Of a stretch of DNA of 64,000 nucleotides, positions 26,567 to 35,496 are shown piece by piece (the first letter of the stretch is position 1; each line of letters starts with the position of its first letter). The stretch covers positions 186,001-250,000 of the forward strand of contig NZ_JAMGSL010000004.1 in NCBI RefSeq assembly GCF_025195125.1, read 5' to 3'. The stretch is from Streptomyces sp. Je 1-79 (GTDB lineage Bacteria; Actinomycetota; Actinomycetes; Streptomycetales; Streptomycetaceae). The notes below the pieces were generated by a model. That model saw only the letters and a list, made by a program, of their open reading frames with translations, had not been told where the DNA came from and searched no databases. The translations under genes and the position numbers were made by a program.

Positions 26567-27874
26567 TCAGCCGACGGCGTTCTCGACGCCCTTCCGCGCG
26601 TTGGACCACGCCTTCTCCGGCGAGGTGCCCTTACGCTCCACCTCGCTCAGCGCGTTGGTGATCTGGTCGGCCACGTTCTTGTCGTGGACCCCGAGCACCT
26701 GCACCGGGGCCGCCTTGGCCGCGTCGCCGAAGATCTGCCCGATCGGCGCACCGGAGAAGTACGGGTCCGTCGCCGTCGCGACCTGGGCGATGGCGCCGGT
26801 CGACGAGGGGAAGTTCCCCTGCTTCGTGAAGAGCGCGGCCTGCTGCTCGGGGGCGGTGAGCCACTTGATCAGCTCGTACGCCTCCTTCTTGTGCTTCGCC
26901 GCGCGCGGTACGGACAGGTACGAGCCGCCCCAGTTCCCGGCACCGCCGGGCAGCTTGGCGATGTCCCACTTGCCCTTGCCGGCGTCACCGGCCTGGCCCT
27001 TGATGTAGCCCAGCATCCACGCGGGGCAGGGGAGCGTGGCGAAGGAGCCGGTCGAGAACGCCTGGTTCCACTGCGGCGACCACTGGTCGAGCTTGGCGCT
27101 CAGCCCCTCCTGCGCGGCCTTCGCCGAGGTCTCCCAGGCGGTCTTCACGGCCGGGCTGTCGGCGTAGATCAGGGTGCCGGACGCGTCGTAGTACCGCTCC
27201 TTCTCCTGGCCGATCATGACCGTGAACAGGCTGCCGACACTGTCCAGCCAGGCGCTCTTGCCCGGGGCCTTGGCCTTGTACTGCCGGCCGAGCTCCAGAT
27301 AGCCGTCCCAGGTGGACCACTTCTGTGCCAGCTCGGCGCGGTCCGTGGGGAGTCCGGCCTGCTTGAACAGGTCCGTGCGGTAGCACATGGCCTCGGGGCC
27401 GACGTCCGTGCCGAGCCCCAGCACCTTGCCGTCCTTGGTGGTCGCGGCGGACCACTTGGCGTCGGCGAACTCGCCCTTCAGCGACTCCGCGCCGTACTTC
27501 GTGAGGTCCTCGAACTTGTCCGCCTGCTGCTGGGTCACGGAGGCGATCCGGCCGACCTCGATGCCCTGGACGTCGGCGAGCCCGCCGCCGCCCGCCAGCC
27601 GGGTCTGGAGCGACTTCCAGTAGTCCTGCTCGTCCTCGGTGTCGGTCTGCTTGATGGTGACGTTCGGGTGCAGCTTCTCGTACGCCGCGTAGAGCCCGGC
27701 CTCCTTGTAGCCGAACGAGCCGAAGAGGTCGACAGTGATCGTGACCTTTCCGCCCGCGCTGTCGGACGAGCCGTCGGATCCCCCGGATCCGCAGGCGGCG
27801 AGCAGGGCCCCGGTGAGGACGACCGCGCCGATCCTCACGGCGGCGGTCGTTCTGGCGGCTCGGGCAGTGGGCAT
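26567..27874 (-). CDS. Sugar ABC transporter substrate-binding lipoprotein
   Basis: The 435-residue protein starts with a lipoprotein signal (MPTARAARTTAAVRIGAVVLTG then lipobox LLAAC at about residues 24-28) and continues with a family 1 solute-binding fold: ITVDLFGSFGYKEAGLYAAYEKLHPNV, GIEVGRIASV, and LGGGYLSVPRAAKHKKEAYELIKWLTAPEQQAA-type C-lobe (here GGSYLSVPRAAKHKK). It captures a glucoside outside the membrane for the CUT1 permeases. ATG 27874 is chosen over an upstream open frame because it directly precedes the signal. A perfect LacI-type operator sits 16 bases upstream. Confidence 0.93.
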   Translation of the reverse strand: MPTARAARTTAAVRIGAVVLTGALLAACGSGGSDGSSDSAGGKVTITVDLFGSFGYKEAGLYAAYEKLHPNVTIKQTDTEDEQDYWKSLQTRLAGGGGLADVQGIEVGRIASVTQQQADKFEDLTKYGAESLKGEFADAKWSAATTKDGKVLGLGTDVGPEAMCYRTDLFKQAGLPTDRAELAQKWSTWDGYLELGRQYKAKAPGKSAWLDSVGSLFTVMIGQEKERYYDASGTLIYADSPAVKTAWETSAKAAQEGLSAKLDQWSPQWNQAFSTGSFATLPCPAWMLGYIKGQAGDAGKGKWDIAKLPGGAGNWGGSYLSVPRAAKHKKEAYELIKWLTAPEQQAALFTKQGNFPSSTGAIAQVATATDPYFSGAPIGQIFGDAAKAAPVQVLGVHDKNVADQITNALSEVERKGTSPEKAWSNARKGVENAVG

Positions 27875-27889
27875 GGGAAGCCTCCGTTT

Positions 27890-27903
27890 TGAGAGCGCTC
27901 TCA
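27890..27903. promoter_or_regulatory. LacI/CebR-type operator
   Basis: TGAGAGCGCTCTCA is a perfect 14-bp palindrome centred on the CG typical of LacI-family operators, 16 bases upstream of the binding-protein start. It differs from the CebR site (TGGGAGCGCTCCCA) at the two symmetrical positions. The LacI repressor gene follows immediately upstream. Confidence 0.85.
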
Positions 27904-28045
27904 GGAATGCGTCTGGAGCGTGCCTCCCGGCCCGGGTTCCCGTCAAGAGTCGAACGCGTAACAGCTCGGAGTACGCCGGAACTTGTCCGGCCGCTTCAGG
28001 AGCCGTACGCGCGTCCCGAAGGGTGGAATCCCTGGTCGGGAAGGG

Positions 28046-29074
28046 TCAGGCGGAGGCCCTGCGGACCAGCTCGGTCTCGGTGATCACGGGCTCGGTGTCG
28101 CCCGCGCCGTCGAGCGTGCGCATCAGCAGTCGTACCATCAGCCGGCCCATTCCCTCGATGTCCTGGCGGACCGTCGTGAGCGGGGGATCGGTCACCGCGG
28201 CCACCGGGAGGACGTCGTCGAAGCCGACGAGCGCCACGTCCTCCGGGACGCGCCGGCCGTGCTCGCGCAGCGCGCGCAGCGCACCCGAGGCCATCAGGTC
28301 GTTGGCGGCGAACACCGCGTCCAGATCGGGGCGGCGGCGCAGCAGTTCCGTCATCGCGCGCGCTCCGCTCTCCTCCGTGAACGCCCCCTCGGCCACCAGG
28401 TCGGCTCCGGCGTCCGGCAGTTCGTCGCGGTACCCGTCGAGCCGGTCGAGCGCCGAGGTCTGGTCGCGCGGTCCGGTGATGTGCGCGATGTTCCGGCGGC
28501 CGAGCGAGCGCAGATGACGGACGGCGGTGCGGGCGCCACCGCGGTTGTCGCAGTCGACGTACGGGACGGGCGGCTCGCCCGCGGGCCCCGTCCAGCCGGG
28601 CCGTCCGCCGAAGACCGTCGGCACCTGGGCACGCCGGACGATCTCCGGGAGCTGGTCGTCGTTGTGGAGCGAGAAGGCGAGCGCCCCGTCGACATGGCCG
28701 CCGCCGAGATAGCGCGCGATGCGCTCGTGGTCACCGGGGCCCTCCACCCAGAGGAGAACCAACTGGGCGTCGTGCGCGGTGAGTTCGCGGCTGATACCAC
28801 GCACCTGCTGCTCGAAGAACGGGTCGGAGAAGATCCGGAACTCGGGCTCGGCGATGATCACGGCGACGGCGCCGTTGCGCCGGGTCACCAGGGTCCGCGC
28901 GGCGTGGTTGGGGACGTAGCCGAGCTCCTCGACGGCCTCGCGCACCTTCTCCGCGAGGGCGTCCCGCACCCCGGCGCCGCCGTTGACGACACGGGACACC
29001 GTCGCCCGGGACACCCCGGCGCGCGCGGCGACGGCTTCCAGGGTCGGGCGTGTCCCGGACGTCGTTTCGCTCAA
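28046..29074 (-). CDS. LacI family transcriptional repressor of the beta-glucoside operon
   Basis: The 342-residue repressor has an N-terminal helix-turn-helix (PTLEAVAARAGVSRATVSRVVNGGAGV, residues about 8-34), the hinge YVPNHAARTLVTRRNGAVAVI and a periplasmic-binding-like sugar domain (AVIIAEP..., IAHITGP, VFAANDLMASGALRALREHG, ALVGFDDV). It should bind the 27890 palindrome and release it with a glucoside. The TTG start at 29074 has GGGGAG six bases upstream; the longer frame running to 30265 is antisense shadow. A weaker operator-like sequence lies about 100 bases upstream. Confidence 0.9.
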   Translation of the reverse strand: MSETTSGTRPTLEAVAARAGVSRATVSRVVNGGAGVRDALAEKVREAVEELGYVPNHAARTLVTRRNGAVAVIIAEPEFRIFSDPFFEQQVRGISRELTAHDAQLVLLWVEGPGDHERIARYLGGGHVDGALAFSLHNDDQLPEIVRRAQVPTVFGGRPGWTGPAGEPPVPYVDCDNRGGARTAVRHLRSLGRRNIAHITGPRDQTSALDRLDGYRDELPDAGADLVAEGAFTEESGARAMTELLRRRPDLDAVFAANDLMASGALRALREHGRRVPEDVALVGFDDVLPVAAVTDPPLTTVRQDIEGMGRLMVRLLMRTLDGAGDTEPVITETELVRRASA

Positions 29075-29170
29075 GGCTGGCTCCCCACGGGCACGGTGGT
29101 GCGACGGTGCTGACAGCGTCGAGGGTAACTCCTGGTCGGCGTCCTGTCGGGCGTCCCGCGAGGCCTCCTG

Positions 29171-29183
29171 TGAAGCGCTCTCT
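29171..29183. promoter_or_regulatory. Imperfect LacI operator upstream of the repressor gene
   Basis: TGAAGCGCTCTCT (29171-29183) keeps the AGCGCT core and one full CTC half of the 27890 operator. It lies 97 bases upstream of the repressor start and may allow autoregulation. Confidence 0.4.
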
Positions 29184-29226
29184 CCGGCCGCGTGGGCGCG
29201 GAGGGGGAAACCCCTCGCCGGCCCGT

Positions 29227-30213
29227 TCAGCGGGCGGGTCGCAGGACGTCCACCGTCGGCAGCGCCCGGTGCCGTCGATGGGCCGCCGCGATACCCGCGA
29301 GCGCCGGACGGCCGAGCTCGCGGTAGGCCACCGCCAGCAGCTCGCCCGCGTACGCCTCGTGCTCCGCCCTGCCGTACGACGCCCGGTGCAGGTCGCGCCC
29401 GAGCACCAGCGCCTCGGCCGGATCGCCGGCCGTCGCCCTCCGGAGCGCCTCGTCGCGGGCCGCGCGTACGGCCTCGGCGTCGTCGAAGAGCTCCTCCATG
29501 GCGGTGCCGAAGCGGTACTCGTCGGCCGCGCCCAGCGGCGGACGGTCCAGCACCGTCGCGCCGGAGACCAGGGCCCCCGCGCCGTCCATGGTCGTGATCC
29601 GGGCGGGGTCGACGGGCTGCCGCCGGTACAGGTGGGCGTCGGCGTACGCCTGACCCGTATCCGCGCGCTCCCCGGTCTCGACGGCAGTCAGGGCCGTCCG
29701 CAGGCGCCCCAGATCCTCCAGGCGCGCGAGTTCGTCCTCGTCCCCGTCGGCCGCGTAGTCGGCGAGATCGCGCTGCGCCGCCTCGATCCGGGCGCGCACG
29801 GCCTCCAGCGGGGTCCGGTGGTACCGCTGGATCCCCTCGCCGTCGTCGTTGCAATACGAGGCGACGCCGTCGCACACGCGCCCGTCGTCGGACCAGAGCC
29901 CGAAGTGCAGTCCCCCCGAGCCGCCGTGCAGGAAGGTGAGGAACTCCGGCGGATCGCGGTAGTACCGGCCGTGCACCCGCACGTCGAGCCCCTCCCCGGG
30001 GAGCGCCTCCGGGTCGGCGAACAGGTCCGTCACCCCGTACGGCGCGAGCCCCAGGTCCGCCAGCGCCCGCCGCTCGACGGGACCGAGTGCGGCGAGGAAG
30101 TCCGCGAACCGGAAGAAGGAGCCGGGCAGTTCGAGCCCCCACTCGGCCTCGACCCGCCGCGCGACGGCCTCCCGCACCGCCGGGTCGCCGTACCGCTCCG
30201 TCACCACTGCCAC
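29227..30213 (-). CDS. HPF1/DUF2228-like protein (annotated ADP-ribosylation family)
   Basis: The 328-residue soluble protein contains LELPGSFFRFADFLAALGPVERRALADLGLAPYGVTDLF near residues 26-65 and VHGRYYRDPPEFLTFLHGGSGGLHFGLWSDDGR near 79-112, then SYCNDDGEGIQRYHRTPLEAV. This resembles the HPF1 (DUF2228) family; human HPF1 completes the PARP active site. No PARP-like gene is nearby. The family call rests on recognised local motifs only and I am not certain of it. GTG 30213 has GGGAG six bases upstream. It faces away from the LacI gene only by spacing; both are minus strand, 152 bases apart. Confidence 0.6.
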   Translation of the reverse strand: MAVVTERYGDPAVREAVARRVEAEWGLELPGSFFRFADFLAALGPVERRALADLGLAPYGVTDLFADPEALPGEGLDVRVHGRYYRDPPEFLTFLHGGSGGLHFGLWSDDGRVCDGVASYCNDDGEGIQRYHRTPLEAVRARIEAAQRDLADYAADGDEDELARLEDLGRLRTALTAVETGERADTGQAYADAHLYRRQPVDPARITTMDGAGALVSGATVLDRPPLGAADEYRFGTAMEELFDDAEAVRAARDEALRRATAGDPAEALVLGRDLHRASYGRAEHEAYAGELLAVAYRELGRPALAGIAAAHRRHRALPTVDVLRPAR

Positions 30214-30322
30214 CGTCCGCTCCCGCCTGTCGCATCCGTACAGCCGGCGAGCCTACCCACGGCACATGGACGCGCCCCGCCCCGCCCGGGGGGGGGCGGA
30301 AGCGGTGCGCGTACGCGAAGGC

Positions 30323-31882
30323 TCAGTGGCCCCCGTGCTCGTGGATCGTGTTCGTCGCCGCGATCTTCTTCCAGGACTTCGGCTGCACCGGCTTCGCCGC
30401 CGGCGCCGTGGCCGTGGCCCCGCCGTGCGCCGACCGCACAGCGGCCCTGGCCCTGTCCGCCGCCCCGCCGGCCTTCGCCTCACCCGCCGTCGACGCGGCC
30501 GGCTTCACCGGCTCGTACAGCCAGGTGTCGAAGAGCGCGGCCAGCGGCTTGCCCGAGATCCGCTCCGCGTACGTCACGAAGTCCTTGACGTCGGCGTTGC
30601 CGTACCGGAACTCCGTCGGCCAGCCCTTCAGGATCGCGAAGAAGTCCTCGTCGCCGATCTCGTTGCGCAGCGCCTGGAGCGCCAGCGCGCCCCGGTCGTA
30701 CACCGCGATGTGGAACTGGTTCTCCGGCCCCGGGTCACCCGGCGCGACGGTCCAGAACGGGTCCTCGGCCGTACGGGTCGCGTAGACGTAGTCCGCCAGT
30801 TCCTGGGCCGTCCCCTCGCCCTCCTTCTCCGACCACAGCCACTGGCTGTAGCGGGCGAAGCCCTCGTTGACCCAGATGTCCTTCCAGTTGTCGACCGAGA
30901 CGCTGTCGCCGTACCACTGGTGCGCCAGCTCGTGGACGACCACCGACACGTTCGACCCGTTGGCGAACTGCCGGGGGCTGTAGAACGGCCGGGTCTGCGT
31001 CTCCAGGGCGTATCCGCTGGTCACGTTGGGGACGTAGCCGCCGAGCGCGTTGAAGGGGTACGGCCCGAACACCTCCTCCAGCCACTCCGCGACCTCGGCC
31101 GTGCGCTCGATCGACGCGCGCGCCGCGCCCGCGTTGTCGCCGAGGTCCTTGCTGTACGCGTTGAGGACCGGGAGCCCGCCCGCCGTGGTGTCGGTGGTGA
31201 TGTCGAACTTCCCTATCGCCAGCGTGGCCAGATAGGTCGCCTGCGGCTTGTTCGAGCGCCAGTTGAAGCGGGTCCGGCCCAGTCGCGAGGACTGCGACTG
31301 GAGCACGCCGTTGCTGATCGCCTGGGTGCCGTCCGGCACCGAGACCGAGACGTCGAAGGTGGCCTTGTCCCGGGGGTGGTCGTTGGACGGGAACCACCAG
31401 GCGGCCGAGTCCGGCTCCTGGGCGGCCACGCCGCCGTCGGGAGTGCGGTGCCAGGCGGTCCAGCCGCCGATCTTCACCTCGGAGGGCTTGCCCGCGTACC
31501 GCACGACGACCGTGACCGTGCGGTTCTTCTCCAGCGGGGCCGCCGGGGTGACCACCAGTTCCTGTTCGCCGCTGGTGGTGAACTGCGCCTTCCTGCCGTT
31601 CACCCGCACCTCGCTCACCTTCAGCCCGAGGTCCAGGTTGAAGCGGGACAGGTTCTGTTTCGTGGTGGCGACGATGGTCGCCGTGCCCTCCAGGAGGTCC
31701 GTCGCGGGCTGGTAGGCCAGCCGCAGGTCGTAGTGGGAGACGTCGTAGCCGCCGTTGCCACTGGCCGGGTAGTAGGGGTCGCCGATGCCCGATGCGCCCG
31801 GAACGTAGTCGGCGGCCGATGCCGGGATCGCCAGCAGGAGAGAGGCCGCGAGTGCGCTCGGAACGACAAGTCTGCGGTGCAC
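30323..31882 (-). CDS. Secreted M1 family zinc aminopeptidase
   Basis: The 519-residue protein has a signal peptide (start HRRLVVPSALAASLLLAIPASA) and an M1 catalytic domain: the substrate-binding motif GYALETQTRPFY replaces GAMEN, VVHELAHQWYGDSV is the HEXXH zinc site and NEGFARYSQW gives the third zinc ligand Glu. It is a short M1 peptidase without the C-terminal ERAP-like domain. The tail is Ala/Pro/Lys rich and ends HEHGGH. I chose GTG 31882 because GGAG lies five bases upstream and the signal follows; an open frame reaches 31996. It is divergent from two further secreted peptidase genes. Confidence 0.9.
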   Translation of the reverse strand: MHRRLVVPSALAASLLLAIPASAADYVPGASGIGDPYYPASGNGGYDVSHYDLRLAYQPATDLLEGTATIVATTKQNLSRFNLDLGLKVSEVRVNGRKAQFTTSGEQELVVTPAAPLEKNRTVTVVVRYAGKPSEVKIGGWTAWHRTPDGGVAAQEPDSAAWWFPSNDHPRDKATFDVSVSVPDGTQAISNGVLQSQSSRLGRTRFNWRSNKPQATYLATLAIGKFDITTDTTAGGLPVLNAYSKDLGDNAGAARASIERTAEVAEWLEEVFGPYPFNALGGYVPNVTSGYALETQTRPFYSPRQFANGSNVSVVVHELAHQWYGDSVSVDNWKDIWVNEGFARYSQWLWSEKEGEGTAQELADYVYATRTAEDPFWTVAPGDPGPENQFHIAVYDRGALALQALRNEIGDEDFFAILKGWPTEFRYGNADVKDFVTYAERISGKPLAALFDTWLYEPVKPAASTAGEAKAGGAADRARAAVRSAHGGATATAPAAKPVQPKSWKKIAATNTIHEHGGH

Positions 31883-32064
31883 GAGAGCTCCAAGTCGGTG
31901 AGGAGAGGAATCAGTAAGACGCCCGAAGGGTGTTCGGTCCTTAGCGACGCTATTCAGCACCCGACGCCCCGTCACGTCCAGAGCACCTCCTTTCACACGA
32001 TCGCCATTCGGCCGAAACGAACCCTCTGACCGCCGTTGACCCCTTCCCGCTCACGACGGCACTC

Positions 32065-32093
32065 TTTTGCGCAGGAGTTGACAGGGGTACGTT
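32065..32093 (+). promoter_or_regulatory. Possible promoter giving a near-leaderless Xaa-Pro peptidase mRNA
   Basis: TACGTT (32088-32093) fits a -10 box ending seven bases before ATG 32101, and TTTTGC (32065-32070) is a weak -35 at 17-bp spacing. No Shine-Dalgarno sequence precedes the ATG, which agrees with a leaderless transcript. Confidence 0.35.
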
Positions 32094-32100
32094 CCGCCCC

Positions 32101-34098
32101 ATGCCGATACGTGTGCGGAGAACCCGCGGAGCCCGTCTGTCGTGCAGAACCCTGGCCGTGGCCGCGACGGCCGCCCTGATGTCCGCCCTCGTCCCCCAGG
32201 CCGGCGCCGCCGACCAGGCCGCCCCAGGGGTACGGGAGTCCCGGCCGGTGTACTCCTACGGCGACGCCGTACGGGAGTCCGTCTGGGTGGACACCGGACT
32301 CGACGGCGACGGCGACGGCCGCGCCGACCGGGTCGCCGTCGACATCGTCCGCCCCCGCGAGGCCGCGGCGTCCGGCCGGAAGATCCCGGTCATCATGGAC
32401 GCCAGCCCGTACTACGCCTGCTGCGGGCGGGGCAACGAGAGCCAGAAGAAGACCTACGACGCGGCTGGGAACCCCGTACAGTTCCCGCTCTTCTACGACA
32501 ACTACTTCGTGCCGCGCGGCTACGCCTTCGCCGCCGTCGACCTCGCCGGCACCAACCGCTCCGACGGCTGCGACGACGTCGGCGGCCGCTCCGACGTCCA
32601 GTCCGCGAAGGCGGTCGTCGACTGGCTGAACGGCCGCGCCCGCGGCTACACGACCCGTACCGGCTCCGAACGGGCCCGCGCCACCACCTGGTCCACCGGC
32701 AAGGTCGGCATGATCGGCAAGAGCTGGGACGGCACCGTCGCCAACGGTGTCGCCGCCACCGGAGTGGAGGGCCTGGAGACGATCGTCCCGATCGGCGCGA
32801 TCTCCTCCTGGTACGACTACTTCCACTCGCAGGGCGCCCCGCTCTACGACGCCAACCCCAGCTGGCTCTCCGAGTACGTCAACAGCCCCGAGGCGCAAGG
32901 CCGTTGCGGCGCGGTCCAGGAGCGCATCACCGCCGCCACCCCCTACAGCGGCGACTGGACCCGCGCCTGGAGCGAGCGGAACCACGTCCCGGACGCCCGG
33001 AAGGTGAGGGCGAGCGTCTTCGTCGTGCACGGACAGCAGGACCTCAACGTCCGCGCCAACCAGTTCGGCCAGTGGTGGGACGCGCTGGCCGCCCACGGCG
33101 TCGAGCGCAAGATCTGGCTCTCCCAGACCGGCCATGTCGACCCCTTCGACTTCCGGCGCGCCGACTGGGTCCGCACTCTGCACCGCTGGTTCGACCACCA
33201 CCTCCTCGGCTACGACAACGGCATCGACCGCGAGCCGATGGCGGACATCGAGCGGGCCCCGGACCGCTGGACCACCGACCGCGTCTGGCCGCCGCGCGCC
33301 ACCGAGCCGACCACGCTGCGTCCCGGCACCGGGCCGGCGCCCGGTGTGGGCACCCTCGGCCGGACCCCGGCCGCCCCCGGCGCCACGGAGACCTTCACCG
33401 ACGACCCGGCCCAGGGCGAGACCGACTGGGCCGCGCGGATCGACGAATCCACCCCCGCCAAGGCCGGTTTCACGACCCGTACGCTCACCCGCGACCTGCG
33501 GCTCTCCGGCTCCTCGACGGTGACGGTCACCGCCACCCCGACGACGGCGACCGCGCATCTGACCGCCGTGCTCGTCGACCTCGGCCCCGACACGATCCGG
33601 GACTACGGGGCGGCGGGCGAGGGCATCACCACCCTCATCGAGCGGTCCTGCTGGGGTGCGAGCACGAGCGGCGACAGCGCCTGCTTCAAGGAGACCGAGG
33701 CCCGCACGGCGGACGTGGGCTTCACCGTCGTCAGCCGCGGCTGGGCCGACCTGGGCACCTGGGCGAACCCCGCGAAGGGCCGGCCGCTGACCCCCGGCAC
33801 GGCGTACACGATCACGCTGAAGCTGGCGGCCACCGACCACGTCGTCCCGGCCGGCCACCGGCTGGCCCTGATCGTCGGCGGCACCGACAAGGACCTCCTC
33901 GATCCTCCGTCCACGACACCGACCCTCACCCTCGACCTCACCCGTACGTCGGCAAGGCTCGCCCTCGTCGGCGGCGCCTCGGCCTTCGCGCGGGCGACGG
34001 CCGGTACGGTCGACGCACGCCCGGCGCGGACCGGGCCCCCGCTCACCGGTGTCGGGCACGCACGCCCGGGCATCCCTGTCCCGGGTGAGGCCCGATGA
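32101..34098 (+). CDS. Secreted Xaa-Pro dipeptidyl-peptidase (S15/X-Pro family)
   Basis: The 665-residue protein has a signal peptide ([21 protein letters not shown]), then an alpha/beta hydrolase with nucleophile motif [14 protein letters not shown], the acid region [13 protein letters not shown] and QTGHVDPF with the catalytic His. The C-terminal 250 residues form the jelly-roll typical of S15 peptidases. It removes Xaa-Pro dipeptides from extracellular peptides. A cysteine cluster ([21 protein letters not shown]) may form disulfides after export. Its stop overlaps the start of the carboxypeptidase gene (ATGA), so the two are co-translated. Confidence 0.9.
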   Translation: MPIRVRRTRGARLSCRTLAVAATAALMSALVPQAGAADQAAPGVRESRPVYSYGDAVRESVWVDTGLDGDGDGRADRVAVDIVRPREAAASGRKIPVIMDASPYYACCGRGNESQKKTYDAAGNPVQFPLFYDNYFVPRGYAFAAVDLAGTNRSDGCDDVGGRSDVQSAKAVVDWLNGRARGYTTRTGSERARATTWSTGKVGMIGKSWDGTVANGVAATGVEGLETIVPIGAISSWYDYFHSQGAPLYDANPSWLSEYVNSPEAQGRCGAVQERITAATPYSGDWTRAWSERNHVPDARKVRASVFVVHGQQDLNVRANQFGQWWDALAAHGVERKIWLSQTGHVDPFDFRRADWVRTLHRWFDHHLLGYDNGIDREPMADIERAPDRWTTDRVWPPRATEPTTLRPGTGPAPGVGTLGRTPAAPGATETFTDDPAQGETDWAARIDESTPAKAGFTTRTLTRDLRLSGSSTVTVTATPTTATAHLTAVLVDLGPDTIRDYGAAGEGITTLIERSCWGASTSGDSACFKETEARTADVGFTVVSRGWADLGTWANPAKGRPLTPGTAYTITLKLAATDHVVPAGHRLALIVGGTDKDLLDPPSTTPTLTLDLTRTSARLALVGGASAFARATAGTVDARPARTGPPLTGVGHARPGIPVPGEAR

Positions 34099-35414
34099 CC
34101 CGCACACCGAGCCGCCGCTCCCGGCGCACCCTCGCCCTCGTGGCGGGCGCCGCCGCCCTCGGCCTCCCGCTCGTCGGAGTGCCCGCCGAGGCGGCCGGCG
34201 GCGGGGCCCCGGCGCCGCCCCCGCGGACCGGCTTCGAGGAGAGCCACGGAGCCCGGTGGACCACGGAGCGGCAGGAGACCGACTTCCTCGCCGCCGTCGA
34301 CCGGGGCAGCGACCGGGTCGCTGTACGGACCGTCGGCACGACGAAGCAGGGCCGTCCGATCCGGCTCGCCACGGTCGGCCCCGGCGCCGCCCGCACCACC
34401 GTGCTGCTGGTCTGCTCGCAGCACGGTGACGAGCCGTCGGGCCGCGAGGCCTGTCTGACCACGGTGCGCGACCTGGCGTACGCGCGGGACCGGGAGACCC
34501 TCCGATTTCTCTCCCGTACGACCGTCCTCGTCGTCCCCACCGCCAACCCGGACGGACGCGAGGCCGACACCCGGGGCAACGCCGACGGGGTCGACGTCAA
34601 CCGCGACCACATCGCCCTGGAGACCGCCGAGGGCCGGGCGCTCGCCGCCCTCATCCGCGACCGGCGCCCCGAGCTGATCTACGACCTGCACGAGTACGAC
34701 GGCACCTCGCCGTACTACGACAAGGACCTGCTCGCCCTCTGGCCCCGCAACCTCAACACCGACGACCACGTGCACGACGAGGCCCACGCCCTGTCGGAGT
34801 CCCACGTCCGTCCGGCCGCCGGGCGGGCGGGCTTCAGCAGCGGTCTCTACGGGATCTGGACCGACCCCCTGACCGGGCAGCCGGTCAAGCAGGTCGCGGG
34901 CGACGGCCAGGAGCGCATCCTGCGTAACACGGCCGGCGTCAAGCACTCCGTCGGACTGCTCGTCGAGACCCGGATCGAGGCCCTGACGGACGCGGAGAAG
35001 GCCGACGAGGCCCGCAACCACCGTCGCCGTGTCGGCACCCACCTCGCGGCGCTGAAGGGCGCCTTCTCCTACGTCGAGGAGCGCCGCGGCCGGCTCGGCG
35101 CGGCCACGGCTGCGGCCCGCCACACGGGCTTCGCCGACCGGGGGCCCGTGCTCCTCGGCGGGGCCGACAACGATCCGGCCGAGCCCGCCGAGATCCTCCG
35201 GGACCCGCCCTGCGGCTACCGCCTGGACGCGGCACAGTACGCCGAGTTCGGCGACGAGCTGGCGCTGCACGGGATCACGGTCCGCGGGGAGGGGCAGGGG
35301 GCGTTCGTCTCCCTGCGCCAGTCGCAGCGCGCGCTCGTCCCGCTGCTGCTGGACGGCCGGGCGACCTACCGGCTCACCACCGGACGGCCGGTGGAGGTCT
35401 GCCGAACGGGCTGA
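34095..35414 (+). CDS. Secreted M14 family zinc carboxypeptidase
   Basis: The 439-residue protein has a signal peptide ([23 protein letters not shown]) and an M14 catalytic core. [16 protein letters not shown] supplies the HxxE zinc ligands, NPDGREAD and DVNRDH the substrate-binding Arg and Asn, IYDLHEYDG the third ligand His, and [12 protein letters not shown] the catalytic Glu. The N-terminal ATG lies in the ATGA overlap with the Xaa-Pro peptidase. Together with the divergent M1 aminopeptidase it gives complementary exopeptidase activities for peptide scavenging. Confidence 0.88.
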   Translation: MTRTPSRRSRRTLALVAGAAALGLPLVGVPAEAAGGGAPAPPPRTGFEESHGARWTTERQETDFLAAVDRGSDRVAVRTVGTTKQGRPIRLATVGPGAARTTVLLVCSQHGDEPSGREACLTTVRDLAYARDRETLRFLSRTTVLVVPTANPDGREADTRGNADGVDVNRDHIALETAEGRALAALIRDRRPELIYDLHEYDGTSPYYDKDLLALWPRNLNTDDHVHDEAHALSESHVRPAAGRAGFSSGLYGIWTDPLTGQPVKQVAGDGQERILRNTAGVKHSVGLLVETRIEALTDAEKADEARNHRRRVGTHLAALKGAFSYVEERRGRLGAATAAARHTGFADRGPVLLGGADNDPAEPAEILRDPPCGYRLDAAQYAEFGDELALHGITVRGEGQGAFVSLRQSQRALVPLLLDGRATYRLTTGRPVEVCRTG

Positions 35415-35496
35415 GTTGGTGCCGGACGTAGCGCGTCGCGTGTGGTACTGCCTTACGGGTGAGGTTTGTCCCGTAATGCCGTGAAAGGTGGCACCT

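Noticed and set aside
28046..30265. 739-codon minus-strand frame covering the LacI gene
   Set aside because: Only the last 342 codons are LacI-like. The upstream part overlaps the HPF1-like gene in another frame with shadow composition, and a good ribosome binding site precedes TTG 29074.
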